The notes beneath the pieces are model-generated. The model was not told the origin of the DNA and made no database searches. It saw only the letters and a program-made list of their open reading frames with translations. A stretch of DNA of 64,000 nt from Hyphomonadaceae bacterium (GTDB taxonomy: Bacteria; Pseudomonadota; Alphaproteobacteria; Caulobacterales; Hyphomonadaceae): the NCBI GenBank assembly GCA_028285145.1, contig JANQQC010000010.1, forward strand, positions 1 through 64,000. The letters are read 5' to 3'. The translations under genes and the position numbers were made by a program. Shown here in pieces: positions 20,436 through 29,393 of this stretch. Within the stretch, counting starts at the first letter, position 1. Each line of letters starts with the position of its first letter.

Positions 20436-20921
20436 ATGAGCAACTCGAAATCCACGCTGGACACCGGCCTTGTCCGCGAACTTTCGGAGATCCTGCGGGA
20501 CGCCGATCTCGGCGAAATCGAGGTGGAGCATGACGGTCTGAGAATTCGGGTCAGCAAACCAACGCTCTCCGCCCAGCATGCGGTCGCCGTTGCGCCGCCT
20601 CAGATTGCTGCGCCGGCAGCCGCACCTGCACCGGCGGCGATGACGACAGAAACCGCCCCGCCAGCGGCCGCTCCATCAGAAGCACCTGCCAATGCGGTCA
20701 AGTCTCCAATGGTTGGAACCGTCTATCTGTCTCCGGAGCCGGGCGCAGACGTCTTCGTCACCGTTGGATCGAAGGTGAATGCCGGTGACACCGTTATGCT
20801 CGTCGAAGCCATGAAAACCTTCAACCCGGTCGAAGCGCCGACCAGCGGCACCGTCAAAGCGATCCTTGTTTCGGACGCCCAGCCCGTTGAATTTGGTGAA
20901 CCCCTGATCGTGATCGAGTAG
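20436..20921 (+). CDS. accB: Biotin carboxyl carrier protein of acetyl-CoA carboxylase
   Basis: This 161-residue carrier holds the biotin that shuttles carboxyl groups in fatty acid synthesis. It has an N-terminal region, a flexible Ala/Pro-rich linker (about residues 52-85), and a biotinyl domain with the E-A-M-K-T-F-N motif. The Lys in that motif is the biotinylation site. It starts 3 bases after aroQ and is followed 11 bases later by accC. Confidence 0.97.
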   Translation: MSNSKSTLDTGLVRELSEILRDADLGEIEVEHDGLRIRVSKPTLSAQHAVAVAPPQIAAPAAAPAPAAMTTETAPPAAAPSEAPANAVKSPMVGTVYLSPEPGADVFVTVGSKVNAGDTVMLVEAMKTFNPVEAPTSGTVKAILVSDAQPVEFGEPLIVIE

Positions 20922-20932
20922 GCAAGCTGTCG

Positions 20933-22276
20933 ATGTCGATAGAAAAAGTCCTGATTGCGAACCGCGGCGAAATTGCGCTGCGTATCCATCGCGCCTGCAA
21001 GGAAATGGGTTTGGCCACTGTCGCCGTGCATTCCGAAGCAGATGCGGATGCCATGGCGGTGCGGCTTGCCGATGAAAGCGTCTGCATCGGCCCACCGCCC
21101 TCTTCCGAAAGCTACTTGAAGAAGTCCCGGATTATCGCCGCAGCGGAAATCACCGGCGCAGATGCAATCCACCCGGGCTACGGTTTTCTGTCAGAGAACG
21201 CGCAGTTTGCCGAAATGGTCGAAGCTCACGACTTGATCTTCATCGGTCCGAAGTCCGAGCACATCAAGACGATGGGCGACAAAATCGCTGCCAAGCAGGC
21301 GATGATCGATGCGGGTGTTCCGGTTGTGCCTGGCTCGGATGGCGAGGTCGCCTCCATAGGCGAGGCAAAGAAAGCCGCGAAGAAGATCGGTTATCCTGTT
21401 CTGGTCAAAGCCTCTGCAGGCGGCGGCGGACGGGGCATGAAGCTCGCCATGACGGAGAAGGATCTGGAAACCGCGGTCCGGACCGCGAAAACGGAGTCCA
21501 AGGCCGCCTTCGGCGATGACGCTGTCTATCTGGAGAAATACCTCCAGAAACCGCGCCACATTGAAATCCAGGTGATTGCCGACAGCCATGGCAATGTCTG
21601 CCATCTCTGGGAACGTGACTGCTCCATCCAGCGTCGCCACCAGAAGGTTTTCGAGGAAGCCCCCTCCCCGGCGCTCAATCAGGCGCAGCGCGATGATATT
21701 GGCGCGATTGTCGCCCGTGCGGTCGCCAAGTTTGGCTATCTCGGCGTTGGAACGATGGAATTCCTCTATGAGGACGGCGAGTTCTACTTCATCGAGATGA
21801 ATACCCGCCTTCAGGTCGAACACCCGGTGACCGAGATGGTCACACGCGTCGATCTCGTGCGCGAGCAGATCCGCATTGCAGGTGGTGCAAAGCTGTCCTT
21901 CTCGCAGGAAGAACTGACACTGGTCGGCCATGCCATCGAATGCCGCATCAATGCCGAACACCCAGAAACCTTCATGCCAAGCCCCGGCGTGATCGAGGAA
22001 TTTCACGCCCCCGGCGGGCCGGGCGTGCGCCTCGATAGCGCCGCTTATGCCGGATATCGTATTCCGCCGCATTATGACTCGATGATCGGCAAGCTGATCG
22101 TGCATGGGCGGACGCGCAATGAGTGTGTCATGCGCCTACGCCGGGCCCTTGATGAGACGATCATAGGGCCGATCCACACCTCGCTCGACCTTCACCGACG
22201 GCTCGTTCAGGAGCAGGATATCATCAACGGCGAGTATGATATCCACTGGCTCGAACGCTACCTCGACAAGAGCTGA
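20933..22276 (+). CDS. accC: Biotin carboxylase subunit of acetyl-CoA carboxylase
   Basis: AccC carboxylates biotin on AccB using ATP and bicarbonate. The 447-residue protein begins with the I-A-N-R-G-E-I-A segment and has the ATP-grasp loop [11 protein letters not shown] near residue 160. The [14 protein letters not shown] active-site stretch lies near residue 290. Length and order are standard. The carboxyltransferase genes accA and accD are elsewhere. Confidence 0.98.
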   Translation: MSIEKVLIANRGEIALRIHRACKEMGLATVAVHSEADADAMAVRLADESVCIGPPPSSESYLKKSRIIAAAEITGADAIHPGYGFLSENAQFAEMVEAHDLIFIGPKSEHIKTMGDKIAAKQAMIDAGVPVVPGSDGEVASIGEAKKAAKKIGYPVLVKASAGGGGRGMKLAMTEKDLETAVRTAKTESKAAFGDDAVYLEKYLQKPRHIEIQVIADSHGNVCHLWERDCSIQRRHQKVFEEAPSPALNQAQRDDIGAIVARAVAKFGYLGVGTMEFLYEDGEFYFIEMNTRLQVEHPVTEMVTRVDLVREQIRIAGGAKLSFSQEELTLVGHAIECRINAEHPETFMPSPGVIEEFHAPGGPGVRLDSAAYAGYRIPPHYDSMIGKLIVHGRTRNECVMRLRRALDETIIGPIHTSLDLHRRLVQEQDIINGEYDIHWLERYLDKS

Positions 22277-22286
22277 CGGTCAGCCA

Positions 22287-22943
22287 ATGTCCTCTCGCTT
22301 CGGAACCAAGGACCTCCTCGCCTGCTACCGGCGCGGCGTCTTTCCGATGGCCGATAGCCGCGATGATCCGAACCTCTTCCTGATCGATCCCGATGAGCGG
22401 GGCATCCTGCTGCTGGACGCGTTTCACATTCCTCGCCGCCTAAAGCGGACAGTCCGCTCAGATCCTTTCGATATCCGCATTAACACCGCTTTCTCGCGCG
22501 TGATGGATGGCTGCGCTCAACCCTCCGAAGGGCGCGAATCCACCTGGATCAACCCGGCTATCCTGAATCTTTATTCCGCGCTTAACCGCGAGGGACACGC
22601 GCATTCAGTGGAAGCGTGGCAGGACGACACGCTGGTGGGTGGCCTTTATGGCGTGTCGGTTGGCGGCGCATTCTTCGGCGAAAGTATGTTTTCGCTGGCC
22701 AGCGATGCCTCGAAGGTCACCCTCGTTCATCTTGTCGCTCGCCTGATCAAAGGCGGCTACAGTCTCCTCGACGCGCAGTTCCACAATCCGCATCTGGAAC
22801 AGTTTGGTCTGCTGGAAGTCTCGCGGGACGCTTTCAAGCAGCGGCTAGCCATCGCACTGGATAATTCTGCGGATTTCTTCGCGGCAGGCGACATGTCCGG
22901 TACGGAAGCTGTCAAGATAATTGAGGCCGCGCGGCAGGCCTAG
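22287..22943 (+). CDS. aat: Leucyl/phenylalanyl-tRNA-protein transferase
   Basis: Aat transfers Leu or Phe from tRNA to proteins with N-terminal Arg or Lys, marking them for ClpAP. The 218-residue product has the Y-R-R-G-V-F-P-M segment near the N terminus, W-I-N-P, and the G-G-A-F-F-G-E-S-M-F-S core, followed by L-L-D-A-Q-F-x-N-x-H. I placed the start at the ATG at 22287, which gives the family N terminus. The stop overlaps that of the convergent DUF2155 gene by four bases. Confidence 0.95.
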   Translation: MSSRFGTKDLLACYRRGVFPMADSRDDPNLFLIDPDERGILLLDAFHIPRRLKRTVRSDPFDIRINTAFSRVMDGCAQPSEGRESTWINPAILNLYSALNREGHAHSVEAWQDDTLVGGLYGVSVGGAFFGESMFSLASDASKVTLVHLVARLIKGGYSLLDAQFHNPHLEQFGLLEVSRDAFKQRLAIALDNSADFFAAGDMSGTEAVKIIEAARQA

Positions 22944-23437
22944 CGGATATCGAGGTCGCCCTCGTCTTCCTCGGCCGCCTGCCCTGCTCGAATGTCGGCT
23001 TCAGTCGCCACCACTGTATCAGCGCATTGAATCACCCAGATATCGTAGACCGGGTGTTCCAGTGCGTTCAGGCCGGGAGATGACGCGAACATCCATCCCG
23101 AAAAGAGTTCAGGATTATCGTCGGAAACCGTCTCCACATCCGTTGCTGAGACCGCGTCGTTCATCGACTCAACAGCGACTGGCTGGGTGGATTTCACGAT
23201 CAGATAGGCCGCGCTTTCGGGGCGCTCTTCAGGCGGCGTCTGGTAACAGACCTTCAACTCGACATTCAGCGATCCGAACACGACCGGGTCACCGACTTCG
23301 ATCTCGATATCTGTCGAACGGCCCGTGATCTTGTCGAGTGCGCGAAGTGTTGCCGTCTCCTGCTGGACATAAGTCGTCGCTTGCGCCGTCAGGGCCGACG
23401 CCGCAATGACGGTCAGAAGGAGAAACGGACGAATCAC
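22940..23437 (-). CDS. DUF2155 family exported protein
   Basis: The 165-residue protein has a signal peptide (about residues 1-20, ending T-A-Q-A) and the DUF2155 core. That core starts with L-R-A-L-D-K-I-T-G-R and includes a V-C-Y-Q-T-P-P-E-E segment and an F-S-G-W-M-F-A-S-S-P motif near residue 115. The function is unknown. The gene overlaps MlaD as ATGA and belongs to the NDUFA12-MlaD-DUF2155 transcript. Confidence 0.9.
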   Translation of the reverse strand: MIRPFLLLTVIAASALTAQATTYVQQETATLRALDKITGRSTDIEIEVGDPVVFGSLNVELKVCYQTPPEERPESAAYLIVKSTQPVAVESMNDAVSATDVETVSDDNPELFSGWMFASSPGLNALEHPVYDIWVIQCADTVVATEADIRAGQAAEEDEGDLDIR

Positions 23438-23904
23438 TCTTCGTCTCCGTCTCCGCCAGCTCCGGATGCGAAGGACGCAAACAGGGTCAGGATATCAACA
23501 CTGCCGCGCGTATAGGCGATCTCGCCGCTGCCATCGCGTGGGATCACATCAAATCCGCCGCCCTGCTCAAGCGAGACGTAGGCACCGCCCAAAAGGCCAT
23601 CGGTGGAAATCCGCGCGCTCGTATCGTCAGCGAGTTCCAGCGCTTCGTCGACCGTCAGCGTCAGCACAGCTTCCGCGCGCTCATAGTCAGCCTCGATGGC
23701 CTGCACGACGCCAACCTTCACACCTGCAAGGCGAACGTCACTGCCCCGGGCAACGCCCGACACATTATTGAACCGGGCCGTAACAGCATAGTTGTCGCTA
23801 CTGCCATTGCCGTCGCCGCCCTCAGCAAGCGCAAACCAGAGAAAAACACCGGCAACGCTGACAACAACGAGGCCGATCAGGGTTTCGAAAATCGATTCAC
23901 GCAT
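23434..23904 (-). CDS. mlaD: MlaD-type MCE lipid-transport protein
   Basis: The 156-residue protein has one N-terminal membrane anchor (about residues 6-27) and an MCE domain with V-T-A-R-F-N-N-V-S-G-V-A-R-G-S-D-V-R-L-A-G-V-K-V-G. MlaD is the substrate-binding part of the Mla phospholipid transporter. No mlaE or mlaF is next to it. I placed the start at the ATG at 23904, which overlaps the end of the NDUFA12 gene by 8 bases. An orphan MlaD next to NDUFA12 occurs in other alphaproteobacteria as far as I recall. Confidence 0.88.
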   Translation of the reverse strand: MRESIFETLIGLVVVSVAGVFLWFALAEGGDGNGSSDNYAVTARFNNVSGVARGSDVRLAGVKVGVVQAIEADYERAEAVLTLTVDEALELADDTSARISTDGLLGGAYVSLEQGGGFDVIPRDGSGEIAYTRGSVDILTLFASFASGAGGDGDEE

Positions 23905-24289
23905 CTGGGGTCCAGGCCTCGTAATCCGCATCTGATTTCTGGCGATCGCTACCCTCGGAAAGGCTGCCCTTCGGCTTCGTCGCAAAGACGGTGCCTGTCA
24001 TGTTGGGTTTGTGATCTGCTTCCCAGGACTGACGGGGAAGCGGCGCAGCCGTCGGCGGCTCTGTGAGCGTATGGTGCAGCCAGCCATGCCACTCGGCGGG
24101 CACCTTTGAAGGCTCAGCGAGACCCCTATAGATAACGTAGCGGCGATGAAGCGCGCCACGCGAGGCTCTACGGTCTTCGAAGTATCGATTGCCGTAATCG
24201 TCTTCACCAACAAAGTTGGAGCGGCGCTTGATGTCGAAAAGCGCTCCGATCGTGGTTCCGTTCCACCAGGTGAATATCTTTGCAAGCAC
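23897..24289 (-). CDS. NADH:ubiquinone oxidoreductase subunit NDUFA12 family
   Basis: This 130-residue protein is the bacterial form of a supernumerary complex I subunit shared by alphaproteobacteria and mitochondria. Family features are W-W-N-G-T-T-I-G near the N terminus, [13 protein letters not shown], and V-I-Y-R-G followed by [10 protein letters not shown]. It is expected on the matrix-equivalent (cytoplasmic) arm. Its presence supports the alphaproteobacterial assignment. It is the first gene of a three-gene operon divergent from the NrdJ-like gene. Confidence 0.95.
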   Translation of the reverse strand: MLAKIFTWWNGTTIGALFDIKRRSNFVGEDDYGNRYFEDRRASRGALHRRYVIYRGLAEPSKVPAEWHGWLHHTLTEPPTAAPLPRQSWEADHKPNMTGTVFATKPKGSLSEGSDRQKSDADYEAWTPDA

Positions 24290-24444
24290 GAGCGTGTCCT
24301 GACCTTTTCGTGTGGCTGCAATATGGCGATCGCAGCGTCTCGAATCCAGCTGCTGTCTTTCACAATATCCTGTGTGTTTCCAGTCGGCATTGACGCATTG
24401 CTGTTGAAGACTGGTCTCACCTCCGGCACGGTTTCCACAGTTTC

Positions 24445-24457
24445 AGGAGGTGATTCG
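24445..24457 (+). promoter_or_regulatory. Strong ribosome binding site that fixes a GTG start
   Basis: AGGAGGTG at 24445-24452 is an almost full anti-Shine-Dalgarno match five bases before a GTG at 24458. The reading frame is open another 312 bases upstream, back across the divergent NDUFA12 gene. This site decides the start of the NrdJ-like gene. Confidence 0.85.
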
Positions 24458-26686
24458 GTGACCAACGAGACGAATTTGGCCCCCGCCATCCAGACCGGCA
24501 TTGATGCGCGAATCATTACACCGCCCGCGGCCTTGCGCGAGCTAACGAGCCTACCATTGCGCCGGACGCCCCAAGCGACTCAGGCTGAGATCGAAACAGC
24601 GATAAAGCGCACAGCGGCCCGGCGCGCCTCGCTGGCCGGTCGTGTGGCGCTGGCAGATATGGTCGAAAGCCTCGGTGATGCACCGCTAAACGAAGATCTT
24701 GCTAACGCGCTGGACGCCGGCGTCCCTGAAAGCCTGCTTGAGGAAGGTCTCGCCTTTCCCGGCGGCTTCCGTAGCCTTGCCCGCTCATTGAGAGCCACGG
24801 CGGCCGCGCCTGCGCCAACCTGCGTCTTCGACCGCGAATCATCCCAGAGCATCGGTGAAGACCTTGAACGGCTGTTGTCGGAAGGTGCTGGGCTCGCCCT
24901 GTTGAACCCCGACGTCGCAAACCCCGATTCGCCAGCCGTGGCGCTGGATATCTCCCGACTTGTCGGCCCGGATGGATTCGAGACCGATCTCGCCGCGCTG
25001 ACGCTCGAAGCGCTCGGCGAATCGCTTGAGGCGGGCTTTGTGATCATTACCGGACTGGCAGCGGCCGTCGCGGCGTTGGGGCGGGACTATGCCAGCGACG
25101 ATGGACGGGAGGCCGCTGCAGCGCTTTGCGCTGCGGTTCGGTCTTACGCGTCCGGTGTGGCTTTGACTGCCGCTCACGCCAAGTGCCTAGGTATCGAGTC
25201 GCGGAAGGCCGGAACGCGCCGTACCGTATCGCTCTTGTGCCTCCCTCTATCCGATGATGCGCGCGATTGGCTGGAAGCTGACAGCGATGGGGCGACCCCC
25301 GTCCGCTCCTTCCTCACGCAGGAAGAAGAGGCGACCGGCCTGTCGCGGACGATGCGCCTTGCCGTCGCCGCTCGCGCACCGGAACGTCTCGCAGCGCTTC
25401 TCACCGCCATGGAGGTTGCGGTCGATCTCGATGATACACCCGGTCTCAATGCCGCCACCCTTCGCGCACGCGGATTCACCATCGACGCCATCGACCGGGT
25501 CAAGAGCGCGCTTGGCGATGGCTTGCCGCTAAGCGCGGCGTTTTCGCGATGGGTGCTCGGCGACGAAGTGATCTCCAACGACCTCGCCCTGCCACCAGAG
25601 AATTTCGATACGGACGGTAAGGCCCTGCTCTCAGCGATTGGCTTCTCGAGGCGGGACATCGAAGCGGCTGAAAGCGCAATAGACGGATCGCCCGAAGCGA
25701 TCGCGCGGGAAGCGATGACCTCGATGGGATACACGGCCCGACCATCCCTTGAGGATGAAATCGCGTTCGTCGACGCATGCTCGAAATTCCTGACAGGCCC
25801 GGTCCTGACGCTGGACACATCCGCAGGCTGGCAGCAGATCAGCGCGGTATTGCAGGCAGAATTTGGCATCTACCTACCAGCGCGAACACCCGATCGCGGA
25901 CAGGCGGCGCGGGAGCGGCTTGCGCATGCCCGCGCCCTTCTGGAAGAACGGGCGGCCCCTGTTGCGAGGCGCGTCGAACACGCAGATCAAAGGTCTGACG
26001 CTGACCGCTCGCGTCTGCCTGACCGCCGCAAAGGCTATATCCAGAAAGCCACGGTCGGCGGCCACAAAGTTTATCTCCACACCGGTGAATTCGACGATGG
26101 CTCGCTCGGTGAGATCTTCCTCGACATGCACAAGGAAGGGGCGGCGTTCCGCTCCCTGATGAACAATTTCGCGATCGCGATCTCTATCGGCCTGCAGTAT
26201 GGTGTACCGCTCGACGAATATGTCGACGCCTTCGTCTTCACGCGCTTCGAGCCGGCCGGCGAGGTCACCGGTAATGACCGGATCACCAAGGCGACCTCAA
26301 TCCTCGACTACATCTTTCGCGAGCTCGCCGTTTCCTATCTCGGGCGGGAGGATCTTGCCGAGATCGACGATCATGTCAGCCATGACGGCCTCGGACGCGG
26401 CCTTGCCGATGGCACGCGCGATCCGGCCCCCTTCACCGAGGAGGCTGCGCAGATCATCTCGCGGGGCTTTTCTCGTGGCCAGCTGCCCGACAACATCGTC
26501 ATCCTCGACAAACGCCGTCAGGAAAAGGAAACCGAGGCCGTAGCAGAAACTGTCGAAGAGGACAGCCCTCCGGACTATCTCGGAGAACCGTGCCCGGACT
26601 GCGGAAGCTTCACACTTTACGCCACGAGCGAAGACCAGGCAGAATGCGACACTTGCGGTGCGGAAACCCATCTCAGCGCGGGCTGA
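24458..26686 (+). CDS. NrdJ-derived TSCPD-domain protein, catalytic core lost
   Basis: The 742-residue protein has a C-terminal third (from about residue 520) that closely matches the end of class II B12-dependent ribonucleotide reductase. It has [19 protein letters not shown] and a [11 protein letters not shown] stretch, then a four-Cys tail CPDC...CDTC (about 711-733). Weak NrdJ likeness continues further N-terminal (A-F-x-R-W-V-L-G-D-E near 360, [12 protein letters not shown] near 393). The F-D-C-A-N-P-C-G active-site region of true NrdJ is absent. I infer a non-catalytic paralogue. Function unknown. Confidence 0.85.
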   Translation: MTNETNLAPAIQTGIDARIITPPAALRELTSLPLRRTPQATQAEIETAIKRTAARRASLAGRVALADMVESLGDAPLNEDLANALDAGVPESLLEEGLAFPGGFRSLARSLRATAAAPAPTCVFDRESSQSIGEDLERLLSEGAGLALLNPDVANPDSPAVALDISRLVGPDGFETDLAALTLEALGESLEAGFVIITGLAAAVAALGRDYASDDGREAAAALCAAVRSYASGVALTAAHAKCLGIESRKAGTRRTVSLLCLPLSDDARDWLEADSDGATPVRSFLTQEEEATGLSRTMRLAVAARAPERLAALLTAMEVAVDLDDTPGLNAATLRARGFTIDAIDRVKSALGDGLPLSAAFSRWVLGDEVISNDLALPPENFDTDGKALLSAIGFSRRDIEAAESAIDGSPEAIAREAMTSMGYTARPSLEDEIAFVDACSKFLTGPVLTLDTSAGWQQISAVLQAEFGIYLPARTPDRGQAARERLAHARALLEERAAPVARRVEHADQRSDADRSRLPDRRKGYIQKATVGGHKVYLHTGEFDDGSLGEIFLDMHKEGAAFRSLMNNFAIAISIGLQYGVPLDEYVDAFVFTRFEPAGEVTGNDRITKATSILDYIFRELAVSYLGREDLAEIDDHVSHDGLGRGLADGTRDPAPFTEEAAQIISRGFSRGQLPDNIVILDKRRQEKETEAVAETVEEDSPPDYLGEPCPDCGSFTLYATSEDQAECDTCGAETHLSAG

Positions 26687-26773
26687 TCGTCCCTACTTTT
26701 CTGGCACCCCATTGCCCTGCTCTCCAGCTTGTCGGACAGTTACATGACAACCTGCCGGGGAGGCTGGGAAAAC

Positions 26774-27544
26774 ATGCACGTATTCATTCATGGCGTTCCG
26801 GATACGCCGCACATGTGGACACCGCTGATCGAGGCGCTTGAACTCCAAGACCATGAATATGAAACGCCGGCCTTGCCGGGATTTGTTGGTCCGCCGCCGG
26901 TCGGATTTGGTTGCACAAAGGAAGAGTACTCAGACTGGTTGATCAACCGCGTGGAACGCATCGTCGAGCAAACAGGCGCGCAGGTGCATCTGGTCGGCCA
27001 TGACTGGGGTGCGATCCTCGCTCTGCGAATCGCCTCACGCCGCCCGGAGCTCTTCAAGACATGGGCGGTCGCCAATGCCCTGATCGACACCCAGTATCGC
27101 GGGCACCGGATGGCGAAGCTCTGGGCAACCCCTGTCATTGGGGAACTCGTCATGCTGCTCGCCCGAAACCAGACCCGGCTCGCACAGAGCCTCGCGGCCG
27201 CCGGCCTTCCCGAAGACATGGCAAGGCACGAAGCGACGCATTGGAACGGCCACATGCGCAGCGCGATTCTCAAGCTCTACCGGTCCGCACGTGGACTACG
27301 AATCACACCGTCCTGGGAAGACGATCTGGCTGATCTTCCCGAGCGGGGGCTCGTCTTGTGGGGCGAGACCGACCCTTACGTAACACTTGATGTCGCGGAG
27401 CGGTTTGAAAAGCGATGGGGCTATCCCCTCCATATTGAGCGCAGCGCGGGTCACTGGGCGATTGTCGAACGTGCGCCGTCCATTGCCGAGCGGTTGAAGA
27501 AACACTGGGCCAACCCAACGCAGGAAGAGACACCGAACCTATGA
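26774..27544 (+). CDS. Alpha/beta hydrolase with an Asp nucleophile (dehalogenase/epoxide hydrolase-like)
   Basis: The 256-residue protein has the oxyanion H-G-V-P motif (residues 5-8), the nucleophile elbow G-H-D-W-G near residue 76, an acid in W-G-E-T-D-P, and the catalytic His in G-H-W-A-I. Asp followed by Trp at the elbow is typical of haloalkane dehalogenases and epoxide hydrolases, so it may hydrolyse halides or epoxides. Substrate is unknown. I chose ATG 26774 because the hydrolase fold begins right there; ATG 26744 is possible. ATGA overlap joins it to the isomerase. Confidence 0.87.
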   Translation: MHVFIHGVPDTPHMWTPLIEALELQDHEYETPALPGFVGPPPVGFGCTKEEYSDWLINRVERIVEQTGAQVHLVGHDWGAILALRIASRRPELFKTWAVANALIDTQYRGHRMAKLWATPVIGELVMLLARNQTRLAQSLAAAGLPEDMARHEATHWNGHMRSAILKLYRSARGLRITPSWEDDLADLPERGLVLWGETDPYVTLDVAERFEKRWGYPLHIERSAGHWAIVERAPSIAERLKKHWANPTQEETPNL

Positions 27545-28161
27545 GCCAGCCCGTGATTGAGTTCTACTTCGACTGTTCCAGTCCCTGGACGTATCTCGCC
27601 TTTCACAACGTTCAGCCGCTCGCAAAGGAGCTCGGGGTCGAGGTGGACTGGAAGCCGATCTTTGTCGGCGGGATCTTCAACACGGTGAACCCGAGCGTCT
27701 ATGAAACCCGCAAGGCCCCCGTCATGGCGAAGGCGCGCTACCACGCCAAGGACCTGAAGGACTGGACCCGGCACGCTGGCCTGAAGATCAAGATGCCGCC
27801 ATCTGTCTTCCCAGTGAACAGCGTGAAAGTGATGCGGGCCTGTATCGTGCTGAAACCGCAGGGAAAGCTCGTCGACTTCGCGCGCAACGCCTTTGAAGTC
27901 TATTGGAGCGAAGACCGAGACATCAGCCAGAACGACGTTATCGCGGAAATCTGTCAACGCTCCGGCGTGGAAGCGGCTCCGCTGTTTGAAGCCATTCAAG
28001 ATCAGACCATCAAGGATGCGTTGAAAGCCAATACCCAAGCCGTGATGGATCGCGGCGGCTTTGGCTCACCCACCATGTTCGTTGGCGACGACATGTATTT
28101 CGGGAATGACCGGCTGGTGCTGGTGAAGGACGCCGTGGAACGGGCGCGCGCGGCAATCTAA
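27541..28161 (+). CDS. 2-hydroxychromene-2-carboxylate isomerase family (DsbA/GST kappa fold)
   Basis: The 206-residue protein opens with the F-Y-F-D-C-S-S-P-W-T-Y-L-A segment of the HCCA isomerase family, with the Ser-Ser-Pro active site instead of a CxxC. It ends with G-G-F-G-S-P-T-M-F-V-G-D-D-M-Y-F-G-N-D-R-L. Family members isomerise hydroxychromene carboxylates in naphthalene breakdown or act as glutathione-dependent oxidoreductases. No aromatic ring-cleavage genes are nearby, so the true substrate is uncertain. It ends in a 4-base overlap with convergent cysH. Confidence 0.92.
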   Translation: MSQPVIEFYFDCSSPWTYLAFHNVQPLAKELGVEVDWKPIFVGGIFNTVNPSVYETRKAPVMAKARYHAKDLKDWTRHAGLKIKMPPSVFPVNSVKVMRACIVLKPQGKLVDFARNAFEVYWSEDRDISQNDVIAEICQRSGVEAAPLFEAIQDQTIKDALKANTQAVMDRGGFGSPTMFVGDDMYFGNDRLVLVKDAVERARAAI

Positions 28162-28901
28162 AAGACGCGAGGACGCTCGGTCTTTTCAACGTGCAGACCA
28201 CACTCAGACTTCTCCTGACCCGCCCAGCGGCCGGAACGGATGTCAGACGGGTCTTCTGCCGGCTTGGTGCACGGCCAGCAGCCAATCGACGGATAGCCCT
28301 GTTCCACTAGAGGGTGACGCGGCAAATTCCGGTGCTCGAACAGCAGGTCGATATCGTTCTGTGTCCAGTTCGCCAGCGGGTTCACCTTGAACCGGCCATC
28401 GACGAATTCGAACACTGGCAGCGACAGGCGCGCCCCGCCATGGAAGCGTTTACGTCCTGTGACCCAGGCTTTGTAACCCTTCAACGCCGGTCCAAGCGGG
28501 CGAACCTTGCGCAGGGCGCAGCAAGCGTCGGGGTCTTTGCGCCAGAGATCCGCCTTCGGATCGAAGATGCGCTCTTCGGTCTTATTTGGCGGGATGTCCT
28601 GAACATTGGTCAGGCCAAGGCGCTCAATCAGGTCAGCCTTGTAATCGAGCGTCTGCGGGAAATGCATACCTGTTTCAAGAAACACGACTGGCAAATCCGG
28701 ATCGACATCGGCGATCAGGGCGAGCATGGCGGCGCTCTCCGCGCCAAAGCTCGACACGTAAGTTATCTCTTCAGGCCATTCGCGGATCAGCGATGCGCGT
28801 AGAATGGTCTGGGCCGATGCATCGCGAAGCTCGTTATTGAGGCGCTCAACGCGCAGCTCAGTGTCCTCGGCGGCGCGAACAAGCGTATCGGCAAGAATCA
28901 T
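28158..28901 (-). CDS. cysH: Adenylylsulfate (APS/PAPS) reductase
   Basis: The enzyme reduces activated sulfate to sulfite using thioredoxin. The 247-residue protein has the four cysteines of the iron-sulfur type: D-A-C-C-A-L-R-K near 125 and G-C-W-P-C-T near 210. The catalytic Cys is in E-C-G-L-H at the C terminus. Those cysteines mean it carries a [4Fe-4S] cluster and probably uses APS rather than PAPS. It is the last gene of the sulfite operon; ATP sulfurylase genes are not present. Confidence 0.95.
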   Translation of the reverse strand: MILADTLVRAAEDTELRVERLNNELRDASAQTILRASLIREWPEEITYVSSFGAESAAMLALIADVDPDLPVVFLETGMHFPQTLDYKADLIERLGLTNVQDIPPNKTEERIFDPKADLWRKDPDACCALRKVRPLGPALKGYKAWVTGRKRFHGGARLSLPVFEFVDGRFKVNPLANWTQNDIDLLFEHRNLPRHPLVEQGYPSIGCWPCTKPAEDPSDIRSGRWAGQEKSECGLHVEKTERPRVF

Positions 28902-28904
28902 TGA

Positions 28905-29393
28905 TCAGCTCTTGTGTCGCAGTGCGTGGACCGGTTTCCGGTCGTCCGCCCCAGGTTGATAGACTGCCGAGTACTCACTCAGCGCTTCCAACACTGAACC
29001 TAAGTCTGCGTGGGCCGTCTCGTAAGCATCGAACCCTGAACGGTTCATATAGAATATCTGATCGCGGAGAACGTGCCCCACCGCGCGCAGCTCTCCCTCA
29101 TACCCATAGCGGCGGCGTAATAGCTGCGCCTGTGAGTAGCCGCGCCCATCCGTGTATTTCGGGAAATCGATTTCTATGAGAGCTAGACCGTCGAGGTACG
29201 GCTCCAGCGCCGCTGGATCATCATCCGGCTTCAGGCGCACGCCGATGGTGTGATTCCCTTCCCGGAAACTGCTGGCCTCCATCACGTAGCGTTCAAGGCT
29301 GACAGTGTAACTGCCAACGCCATGAAGCGGCTCGTCGTCTGGCGTATATTTCCAGACATCCTCCGCCTCGGCACCATTCTTAATCAGCGGCAT
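28905..29393 (-). CDS. DUF934 family protein of sulfite reduction
   Basis: The 162-residue protein belongs to DUF934, annotated elsewhere as an oxidoreductase probably involved in sulfite reduction. Visible family features are F-R-E-G-N-H-T-I-G, an I-E-F-P-K-Y/E-I-D-F-P-K-Y-T-D-G-R-G-Y-S-Q-A-type stretch with L-L-R-R-R-Y-G-Y near residue 85, and E-L-R-A-V-G-H-V-L-R-D-Q. It lies between cysI (14-base overlap) and cysH, the normal place. Start set at ATG 29393; the upstream frame lacks similarity. Biochemical role is not established. Confidence 0.92.
   Translation of the reverse strand: MPLIKNGAEAEDVWKYTPDDEPLHGVGSYTVSLERYVMEASSFREGNHTIGVRLKPDDDPAALEPYLDGLALIEIDFPKYTDGRGYSQAQLLRRRYGYEGELRAVGHVLRDQIFYMNRSGFDAYETAHADLGSVLEALSEYSAVYQPGADDRKPVHALRHKS

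Noticed and set aside
21191-22105. Long minus-strand open frame opposite accC
   Set aside because: accC is certain; the antisense frame shows no domain and no ribosome binding site.
26774-28161. Aromatic degradation operon suggested by the isomerase and hydrolase
   Set aside because: No ring-hydroxylating or ring-cleaving dioxygenase, and only two genes are linked; the pathway is unproven.
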